Assembly: GCA_013698285.1 (NCBI GenBank)
Contig: JACCVE010000208.1
Coordinates: 1 to 7,641 of the forward strand
DNA: 7,641 bases
Reading direction: 5' to 3'
From: Chloroflexia bacterium
Lineage (GTDB): Bacteria; Chloroflexota; Chloroflexia; Thermomicrobiales; UBA6265
The notes under the pieces are model-generated. The model was not told where the DNA came from and did no database searches. It saw only the letters and a list, made by a program, of their open reading frames with translations. The stretch's first letter is position 1. Each line of letters begins with the position of its first letter. Positions 1 to 5,179 of this stretch are shown here, in pieces. Position numbers and translations under genes: made by a program.

Positions 1-192
1 GTTTGGACTCCGAACATCCCCGGCACCATGCCGGTCACGGAGGTCGAGCGATTCGGCCACGAGGTGGCCCTCGGCCGGGCCGGGCAGCCGGAGGAACGTG
101 CCCCGGCCCACGTCTATTTGGCGTCGAGCGACAGCAGCTTCGTGACCGGGATCATCTTGGAAGTCACCGGCGGAAAGCTGTCCAGCGGCTGA
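1..192 (+). CDS. SDR family oxidoreductase, C-terminal fragment
   Basis: The window opens inside this gene; frame 1 reads 63 codons to TGA at 190-192. The fragment carries the usual C-terminal end of a classical NAD(P)-dependent short-chain dehydrogenase: an N-I-P-G-T-M-P substrate-loop region, then G-R-A-G-Q-P-E-E, then A-x-V-Y-L-A-S-S-D-S-S-F-V-T-G, and a final E-V-T-G-G. These match the helix and last beta-strand that close the Rossmann fold and pack in the tetramer. The nucleotide-binding glycines and the catalytic Ser-Tyr-Lys lie upstream, outside the window, so cofactor and substrate cannot be judged. It ends 49 bases before the small dehydrogenase subunit on the same strand, so an operon with the next two genes is likely. 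Family assignment is secure; specificity is unknown. Confidence 0.9.
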   Translation, partial: VWTPNIPGTMPVTEVERFGHEVALGRAGQPEERAPAHVYLASSDSSFVTGIILEVTGGKLSSG

Positions 193-232
193 CCGCTCCC
201 CGGGACACCACCTGGACACCCCGACGAAGCAC

Positions 233-238
233 GAGGAG
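233..238 (+). promoter_or_regulatory. Ribosome binding site for the small dehydrogenase subunit
   Basis: GAGGAG lies three bases before ATG 242. The spacing is short, but this is the only purine-rich site nearby, and it supports ATG 242 as the start. Confidence 0.55.
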
Positions 239-241
239 AAC

Positions 242-910
242 ATGGTCGACACCACCACCGCCCGGGTCCCTCGTTCCCCATACGCGACCTTCGACCTGGA
301 CGGCCTCCTGGCATCCGACCACGTCTCCGCCGCGACCCGCCGGGCGCTGGCGGAGCGACGGGCCATCACCGCCCCCCCGGTCCCCCGGGTCCTGTCCGTT
401 CCCCAGATGAGGGTCTTGCGAGCGGTGGCGATCCGGCTCGTGCCGCAGGATGACCAGGAGGACCCGGTCGACCTGGCGGACCGGATCGACGCCCGCCTAG
501 CGGCCAGGGAGGGCGACGGCTGGCGCTACGGGGCGTTGCCACCGGATGCCGAGGCGATCGGGACCGCGATGGTGAACCTCGACCAGTCGGGGTGGGAACG
601 GTTCTCCGCCGGCTTCGCCGACCTCCCGCCGGAGCGACAGGACGAGATCTTGGCGGCGATGCAGAGAGGTGAAATGGAGGGCCAGGGATGGGAGGGGCTC
701 TCCCCGGCGCTGATCTTCGAGGAACTCCTGGTCGAAATGGTGGAGACCTTCTACGCCGGCTCGCGTGGCCAGCGCGACATCGGCTACGCGGGCATGGCCG
801 ACCTGCCCGGTTGGGACCACATCGGCCTGGATGAACGGGATCTCCGGGAACCCATCCGCGTCCAGATCGACAACCGGCAGGACCGGACCGGGCAGCTTAC
901 CGGTGAGTGA
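242..910 (+). CDS. Gluconate 2-dehydrogenase subunit 3 family protein
   Basis: This 222-residue protein resembles the gluconate 2-dehydrogenase subunit 3 family, small partner subunits of membrane or periplasmic GMC flavoprotein dehydrogenases. The recognisable part is the C-terminal half: an acidic, Trp/Phe-rich helical stretch, then E-L-L-V-E-M-V-E-T-F-Y-A-G (about 160-172) and G-Y-A-G-M-A-D-L-P-G-W (181-191), the Tyr/Gly/Trp block typical of the family. The position immediately before a GMC flavoprotein, with only 7 bases between stop and start, strongly supports the call. In characterised relatives (for example the gamma subunit of FAD glucose dehydrogenase) this subunit carries a Tat signal and escorts the catalytic subunit to the periplasm. 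Here the N-terminus is polar, has no twin-arginine motif and no hydrophobic stretch, so the complex may stay in the cytoplasm. ATG 242 is chosen for its GAGGAG site. A run of seven C near 370 is a possible sequencing weak spot, but the frame reads smoothly across it. Confidence 0.82.
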   Translation: MVDTTTARVPRSPYATFDLDGLLASDHVSAATRRALAERRAITAPPVPRVLSVPQMRVLRAVAIRLVPQDDQEDPVDLADRIDARLAAREGDGWRYGALPPDAEAIGTAMVNLDQSGWERFSAGFADLPPERQDEILAAMQRGEMEGQGWEGLSPALIFEELLVEMVETFYAGSRGQRDIGYAGMADLPGWDHIGLDERDLREPIRVQIDNRQDRTGQLTGE

Positions 911-917
911 TCGTGCC

Positions 918-2504
918 ATGTCGAGCGACGCGCGGGTGATCGCCTCCCGGTATGGTCTGGGCGAAACCCGGGCCTTCGGGCACGATGACGTCGTCGATGC
1001 CCTGGTGATAGGGACGGGACCCGGCGGAGCCCCACTCGCGGCCCGGCTGGCGGCGGCCGGCCTGAGCGTGGTGATGCTGGAGGCAGGCCGCGCGTGGGAC
1101 CCGGGGACCGAGTTTGCCACCGACGAGGCGGCGCAGCACGGCCTCTTCTGGAACGATGAACGGATATCGGCCGGCACGAACCCGATCGCCTTCGGCCGCA
1201 ACAACTCCGGCTATGGCGTCGGCGGCGGTTCGCTCCACTACACCGCCTACGTGCCCAGGCCCCAGCCCGACGACTTCCGCCTCCGGTCCGGCACCGGCGA
1301 GGGTGTCGATTGGCCGATCGCCCACGACGAGCTCCTGCCGTACTTCGACGAGGTCGAGCGGACCATCGGCGTCAGCGGGCCCTCGCCCTACCCGTGGGGT
1401 CCTCCCCGGCCGGACTATCCCCTACCCCCGCTGCCACGCAACGGCGCCGCCCAGCTCATGGCCCGGGGGTGCGACGAACTGGACATCCGCACGGCATCGG
1501 CTCCGAACGCCGCGCTCTCGGTGCCCTACGACCGGCCCGGGATCGGGCCGGGCCGGGCCTGTACGAACCGGGGCTTCTGCCAGGCCGGGTGCAGCACCGG
1601 GGCGAAGGGATCGATGGACGTCACCTACATCCCGCTCGCGTTACGGGCCGGTGCCGAGCTGCGTCCCGGGTCTCACGCCACGTTATTTGAAGTCGATGGC
1701 CGGGGCCACATCAGCGGGGTCGTCTACAGCCGGGATGGCCGCGAGCTGCGGCAGCGGGCCCACCACGTCTTCCTCTGCGCCGGAGCGATCGAGACACCCC
1801 GCCTGATGTTGCTCAATCGCCTGGGGAACCGGAACGATCAGGTCGGCCGCCACTTCATGGCCCACGTCGGCCTCCAGCTGTGGGGGACGTTCGACGAGGA
1901 TGTCCGCCCGTACAAGGGCATCCCCGGCGGGTTGATCTCCGAGGATACTCATCGCCCGGCCGGGGCCAATTTCGCCGGTGGGTATCTGGTCCAGAGCATC
2001 GGCATCATGCCCGTCACCTACGCGGGCCAGTTGGCCAGGGGCCGTGGGCTGTGGGGACCAGCGTTGCGGGAGCACATGCGTCGCTACGTCAACGCGGCCG
2101 GGATCAATGTCCTGGGCGAATGCCTTCCGTCACCGGATAATCGGGTGGAACTGTCTGGAGAAACCGACGTCCGGAGACTACCCAAGCCGGTGATCAGCTT
2201 TGACGCCGGGCCGAACGAGCGCGCCCTCGCGGCGCATGCCGAACGGACGTTGCGGGCGATCTGGGACGCCGCCGGGGCCCGCGATGTCTGGTCGTTCCCC
2301 CGCTTCGCCCACACCGCCGGCACCTGCCGGATGGGCACCGACCGGGATACCTCGGTGGTCGATGCCGACGGCCGCAGCCACGAGGTGCCGAACCTGACCA
2401 TCTCCGACAATTCCACGTTTCCGAGCGTCCTGGCCGCGAACCCCTCGCTGACGATCATGGCCCTCTCGCTGCGGACCGCGGATCGTCACCTCGCACGTCG
2501 CTAG
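918..2504 (+). CDS. GMC family oxidoreductase (FAD-dependent dehydrogenase catalytic subunit)
   Basis: This is a 528-residue FAD-dependent glucose-methanol-choline family enzyme, probably a dehydrogenase acting on a sugar, polyol or sugar acid. The ADP-binding fold is near the N-terminus: V-I-G-T-G-P-G-G (glycines 32-37) with the ribose-binding acid E55 in M-L-E-A-G. A glycine-rich G-V-G-G-G-S-L-H-Y block follows at about 110-118. C215, C221 and C225 form C-x5-C-x3-C followed by G-A-K-G-S, the layout of the [3Fe-4S] ligands in the alpha subunit of bacterial FAD glucose dehydrogenase. The C-terminal domain has H465 in H-T-A-G-T-C-R-M-G and N508 in N-P-S-L-T-I, the expected catalytic His and Asn. 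There is no signal peptide. ATG 918 sits 7 bases after the subunit 3 stop with a weak GGTGAG site; GTG 903, overlapping the upstream gene, is an alternative. The upstream neighbour is its likely partner; no cytochrome c gene is adjacent. The exact substrate cannot be read from the sequence. Confidence 0.92.
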   Translation: MSSDARVIASRYGLGETRAFGHDDVVDALVIGTGPGGAPLAARLAAAGLSVVMLEAGRAWDPGTEFATDEAAQHGLFWNDERISAGTNPIAFGRNNSGYGVGGGSLHYTAYVPRPQPDDFRLRSGTGEGVDWPIAHDELLPYFDEVERTIGVSGPSPYPWGPPRPDYPLPPLPRNGAAQLMARGCDELDIRTASAPNAALSVPYDRPGIGPGRACTNRGFCQAGCSTGAKGSMDVTYIPLALRAGAELRPGSHATLFEVDGRGHISGVVYSRDGRELRQRAHHVFLCAGAIETPRLMLLNRLGNRNDQVGRHFMAHVGLQLWGTFDEDVRPYKGIPGGLISEDTHRPAGANFAGGYLVQSIGIMPVTYAGQLARGRGLWGPALREHMRRYVNAAGINVLGECLPSPDNRVELSGETDVRRLPKPVISFDAGPNERALAAHAERTLRAIWDAAGARDVWSFPRFAHTAGTCRMGTDRDTSVVDADGRSHEVPNLTISDNSTFPSVLAANPSLTIMALSLRTADRHLARR

Positions 2505-2524
2505 GCGCGGTATGCATCCGTTGA

Positions 2525-2559
2525 GGGGGGAGACGGCGTAGATATCGCTGACACCCCCC
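2525..2559 (+). terminator. G6/C6 inverted repeat after the GMC gene, possible terminator
   Basis: Six G (2525-2530) and six C (2554-2559) can pair around a 23-base loop, 21 bases after the GMC stop. The inside of the loop pairs poorly and no T-run follows, so it is not a classical intrinsic terminator. It may still separate the redox operon from the hydrolase gene. Confidence 0.3.
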
Positions 2560-2609
2560 GTATCGATCGTCTATCCCGGGGCCCGCTCCTCGCGGTGGCT
2601 CGCTGGCTT

Positions 2610-2613
2610 GGAG
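2610..2613 (+). promoter_or_regulatory. Ribosome binding site that fixes the serine hydrolase start
   Basis: GGAG ends six bases before GTG 2620, an ideal spacing. It overlaps the alternative TTG codon at 2608, which has no comparably placed site, so GTG 2620 is preferred. Confidence 0.6.
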
Positions 2614-2619
2614 TTTGCC

Positions 2620-3672
2620 GTGCCATCACGCCGACGTAACCTACTCGCCCCGGTCTCCGCACTGGCGTGCCGCCTGGCACTCGGGCTGGTTGTCCTCCTG
2701 GTCTCCTCCGGCCTGGCACCCGTCGCGGCCGGGGCCGCGCCCCCCGCGTCCAACCCCTGGTCCGCGTTCGACGCATCGTTCGACACGGTGGCCCCCCGGA
2801 ACGGGTTCCTGGCCGCGGAACTGGTCGATGGGGCCTGTCGTCCAGTCCACGGCCTGCACGCTGAACGGACCCTGGCCGTCGCCTCCGTCGTCAAGCTGTG
2901 GGTTCTCGCCGAACTGGTCCACCAGGTCGACACCGGCGAGGCTGATTGGGACGAGACCTATGCTATCCGGGAGGAACACAAGAGCCTGCCCTCTGGCTCG
3001 ATGATCGCCTATCCCGACGGCGCCGAGTTCCCCCTGTCGCTGTATGCCGAGCAGATGATCCGAGAGAGCGACAACACCGCCACCGATCACCTGATCCACC
3101 GGCTGGGCCGCGAGCGGATCGAGGACGATCTCTCCCTGTTCGGTCACGCCTCCCCCCACCTGAACCGGCCTTTCCTGACGACCCGGGAATTGTTCACGTT
3201 CAAGATCGGGATGTCCGAGCGGCAGGTGGCGAGCTACTTGGCGGCATCGGAGGATGACCGGCGGACCATGCTGGCCGAGGTCGTCGGCCCCTTTCCCCTG
3301 CTCGAGACCGGTTGGGGGACGTGGAACAGTCCCGAGCTGATCGAGACGGTGGAGTGGTTCGCGTCCCCCGACGATGTCTGCCGCGTCCTCGCCTATCTCT
3401 ACGAACGCTCGTCTGAATCCGGGATGCGCCCCTTGTGGGGCATCCTGATGCAGAACCGGGGTGGGGCGATCGACCCGGCCCGGTGGCCCGAGGCCGGGTT
3501 CAAGGGCGGGTTCGAGGCGGGCGTCTACAACATGACCTGGCTCCTGCGGCGCGGCGACGACCGGATCTTCGTCCTGACCGCCGGGTTCAATGATCCTGCC
3601 CGGTTCGTCGACCAGGGCTGGAGCGGCGTCCTCGCCCTCCAGGCCGTCGACCTCCTGGCCCAGGCCAAATGA
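2620..3672 (+). CDS. Exported serine hydrolase (class A beta-lactamase-like fold)
   Basis: From GTG 2620 the product is 350 residues. It begins with a signal peptide: a basic n-region (P-S-R-R-R-N), a hydrophobic core at about 18-34, and an A-x-A type cleavage region near V-A-A-G-A-A. The mature protein has the motifs of the penicillin-recognising serine hydrolase fold: S89-V-V-K92 (nucleophile and general base), S150-D-N152, and K295-G-G297 in place of the usual K-[TS]-G. I cannot find the E-x-x-L-N omega-loop glutamate that class A beta-lactamases use for deacylation. It is therefore better called a beta-lactamase-related serine hydrolase, perhaps a transpeptidase-like or esterase-type enzyme acting outside the membrane, than a resistance enzyme. 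The absence of a lipobox cysteine after the hydrophobic core argues against a lipoprotein. An in-frame TTG at 2608 would add four residues. The macro-domain gene follows on the same strand. Fold is secure; substrate is unknown. Confidence 0.87.
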   Translation: MPSRRRNLLAPVSALACRLALGLVVLLVSSGLAPVAAGAAPPASNPWSAFDASFDTVAPRNGFLAAELVDGACRPVHGLHAERTLAVASVVKLWVLAELVHQVDTGEADWDETYAIREEHKSLPSGSMIAYPDGAEFPLSLYAEQMIRESDNTATDHLIHRLGRERIEDDLSLFGHASPHLNRPFLTTRELFTFKIGMSERQVASYLAASEDDRRTMLAEVVGPFPLLETGWGTWNSPELIETVEWFASPDDVCRVLAYLYERSSESGMRPLWGILMQNRGGAIDPARWPEAGFKGGFEAGVYNMTWLLRRGDDRIFVLTAGFNDPARFVDQGWSGVLALQAVDLLAQAK

Positions 3673-3701
3673 CCGATCTCGGCGATCCGCCGCACCGGTG
3701 A
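3669..3701 (+). other. 10-codon mini-ORF bridging hydrolase stop and macro start
   Basis: ATG 3669-3671 overlaps the hydrolase stop (ATGA), reads ten codons (M-T-D-L-G-D-P-P-H-R) and stops at TGA 3699-3701, which overlaps the macro GTG start (GTGA). It may couple translation of the two flanking genes, be the true N-terminus of the macro protein separated by a one-base frameshift, or be chance. Confidence 0.35.
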
Positions 3702-4207
3702 TCGAGGTCGTCGCCGGAGATATCACCACCTTTCGGGTGGACGCGGTCGTCAATGCCGCCAACCCGTCGCTGCTGGGCGGGGGCGGGGTCGACGGGGCGA
3801 TCCACCGGGCGGCCGGTCCCGGCCTGCTGGCCGAGTGCCGGACGCTGGGTGGGTGTGCCCCGGGTGAGGCCAAGGTCACGCATGCCTACGGGTTGCCGGC
3901 CCGGATCGTGGTGCACACCGTCGGCCCGGTCTGGCAGGGTGGCGCGTTCGGGGAGGATGCCACCCTGGCGGCCTGCTACCGGTCGAGTCTCCGCGTCGCG
4001 GGCGAGCGGGGGGCCTGGACGGTCGCCTTCCCGTCGATTGCCACCGGGGCCTATGGCTTCCCGCTCCACCGGGCCGCCGGGATCGCGATCGCCACGCTCG
4101 CGGAAGTGATGCGGACCGACGGGCGGGTGGCCCGGGTGACGATGGTCTGCCGGGGTCACGAGACGGCCCGGGCGTACGAGGACGCGGTCGCCGACCTACT
4201 GGAATAG
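3698..4207 (+). CDS. Macro domain protein, O-acetyl-ADP-ribose deacetylase / ADP-ribose hydrolase type
   Basis: This 169-residue protein is a single macro domain of the MacroD/YmdB type. Such enzymes bind ADP-ribose and hydrolyse O-acetyl-ADP-ribose or remove mono-ADP-ribose from acidic protein side chains in the cytoplasm. Motifs in order: V-V-A-G-D-I-T (4-10), N19-A-A-N22, the loop G-G-G-G-V-D32-G-A-I-H-R-A-A-G carrying the Asn/Asp pair linked to catalysis, the G-E-A-K-V-T-H-A-Y-G strand, and the phosphate loop S113-I-A-T-G-A-Y-G-F-P122. Length is normal for a stand-alone member. GTG 3698 places the conserved I-E-V-V-A-G-D at the N-terminus as in homologues, but it has no clear ribosome binding site, so coupling to upstream translation is likely. 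The gene begins 25 bases after the hydrolase stop. No ADP-ribosyltransferase is encoded nearby, so a paired toxin-type role is not supported. Confidence 0.88.
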   Translation: MIEVVAGDITTFRVDAVVNAANPSLLGGGGVDGAIHRAAGPGLLAECRTLGGCAPGEAKVTHAYGLPARIVVHTVGPVWQGGAFGEDATLAACYRSSLRVAGERGAWTVAFPSIATGAYGFPLHRAAGIAIATLAEVMRTDGRVARVTMVCRGHETARAYEDAVADLLE

Positions 4208-4218
4208 CTCGGCGCATG

Positions 4219-4231
4219 ACCGGCTCCCGGT
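4219..4231. terminator. Small hairpin between convergent macro and ABC genes
   Basis: ACCGG-ctc-CCGGT is a perfect 5-bp stem with a 3-base loop in the 28-base gap between two converging genes. It could act on both strands, but it is short and has no T-run on either side. Confidence 0.25.
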
Positions 4232-4235
4232 GCCC

Positions 4236-5030
4236 TCAACCAGCGGCGGGACCCACCGGGCCACGGAGGGCCGCCCGGACCGCGACGGTCTGTCCGACGA
4301 AGGCATCACTGGTCAGTAGGTCAAGCGTTCGGGGCCTTGGAAGATCGATCGCCAGGTCTGCCGAGATCCTGCCCGGACGCGGCGTCATCACCAGGACCCG
4401 GTCCGCGAGTAACACCGCCTCCTCGACGTCGTGCGTCACCAGCATCACGGTCGGCTGGCGCCCCCCCCAGACGCGTTGCAACTCGATCGCCATCGCTTCC
4501 CGCCCCAGGGCGTCCAATGCCCCGAAGGGCTCGTCCATCAGCAGCACCGACGGCTCGCTCGCCAGCGCCCGCGCCAGTCCCACCCGTCCCTGCATTCCCC
4601 CGGAGAGTTCCGCCGGGTAGTGGCCCGCGAATCCCGCGAGGCCCACGAGGTCGAGGAGATCCGCCGCCTCCCGCTGGGCGGCCTGATCCCGACGACCCCG
4701 GACGTCGGCCGGGAGCAGCACATTCTCCAGCACCGTCCGCCATGGCAAGAGGGCGGGCCGCTGGAACACCATCCCGACCGCCGGGTTCGGCCCACTGACC
4801 GGCTCGCCGCCAATGGTCACCGACCCGTCCGAAGGGATCTGCAGCCCGGCCGCGATCCGCAGTAGCGTGCTCTTGCCACAGCCGCTCGGGCCCACCAGTG
4901 CCACGACCGCGCCCGGGTCGACCGCGAAGGAGACGCCACCGAGGGCCACGGTCCGCTCACCGCCGCGCGACCGGAAGACGTGGCCGATGTCATCCAGCCG
5001 GAGCGCCGCCGCGGCCCAGGTCACCCGCAT
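4236..5030 (-). CDS. ABC transporter ATP-binding protein, nitrate/sulfonate/taurine family
   Basis: A 264-residue ABC ATPase that would power import through a separate permease pair at the cytoplasmic face. Motifs: Walker A G47-P-S-G-C-G-K-S-T55, Q-loop Q90, signature L142-S-G-G-M, Walker B L-L-M-D-E-P (163-168), D-loop A-L-D, and H-loop H200. V-G-M-V-F-Q-R-P-A-L-L-P-W followed by E-N-V, and the tail with P-R-P-G-R-I, are typical of the TauB/SsuB/NrtD branch that serves sulfonates, nitrate or thiamine-precursor-like solutes. The signature continuation reads G-R-V-G-L-A-R where Q-R-V-A-L-A-R is usual. No permease or binding protein lies on either side: one neighbour converges on it and the other diverges, so it stands alone. 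ATG 5030 abuts a GGGGG run, while GTG two codons later (5024) has that run six bases upstream; either may be the start. Confidence 0.9.
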   Translation of the reverse strand: MRVTWAAAALRLDDIGHVFRSRGGERTVALGGVSFAVDPGAVVALVGPSGCGKSTLLRIAAGLQIPSDGSVTIGGEPVSGPNPAVGMVFQRPALLPWRTVLENVLLPADVRGRRDQAAQREAADLLDLVGLAGFAGHYPAELSGGMQGRVGLARALASEPSVLLMDEPFGALDALGREAMAIELQRVWGGRQPTVMLVTHDVEEAVLLADRVLVMTPRPGRISADLAIDLPRPRTLDLLTSDAFVGQTVAVRAALRGPVGPAAG

Positions 5031-5128
5031 CCCCCGTGACGTGTACCGCCCCGGCCCACCAGGTTTGGTCCCGTCAACGGGCGGGCCACCGCGGGCCTTC
5101 GCCGGGCGGGACTGCTACGAACCGGCGC

Positions 5129-5134
5129 TATACT
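5129..5134 (+). promoter_or_regulatory. Possible -10 element upstream of the MFS gene
   Basis: TATACT matches five of six bases of the sigma-70 -10 consensus and stands out in GC-rich DNA 45 bases before GTG 5180. No good TTGACA-like -35 lies 16-18 bases upstream, so this is tentative. Confidence 0.35.
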
Positions 5135-5166
5135 GAGCCACGCGATAGAGACGGTGGGGTCGGGAA

Positions 5167-5171
5167 GGGAG
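5167..5171 (+). promoter_or_regulatory. Ribosome binding site deciding the MFS start
   Basis: GGGAG lies eight bases before GTG 5180 but 17 bases before ATG 5189, so it favours the GTG start. Confidence 0.5.
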
Positions 5172-5179
5172 CTTCGCGG

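Noticed and set aside
364..400. Possible frameshift at the C-runs in the subunit 3 gene
   Set aside because: The reading frame is continuous on both sides of the runs and gives a full-length protein with the expected C-terminal motifs.
765..917. Extended start for the GMC protein, 51 residues upstream of ATG 918
   Set aside because: The extra stretch lies within the subunit 3 gene in another frame and is compositionally unlike a GMC N-terminus. ATG 918 fits family length and operon spacing.
2641..3879. Long antisense open frame (about 412 codons) across the hydrolase and macro genes
   Set aside because: It is a shadow: both sense genes have intact family motifs, and GC-rich third positions suppress stops on the opposite strand. 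Its translation shows no recognisable domain.
3698..4207. Macro domain as the antitoxin of an ADP-ribosylation toxin pair (DarTG-like)
   Set aside because: No ADP-ribosyltransferase gene is adjacent, and the G-G-G-G-V-D-G-A-I-H-R loop is of the MacroD/YmdB type rather than the DarG type.
5070..5081. CCCGT-ca-ACGGG palindrome with TTGACG on the minus strand, as promoter or operator for the ABC gene
   Set aside because: No -10 element lies 16-18 bases downstream of TTGACG. A 10-base GC palindrome is expected by chance in such DNA.
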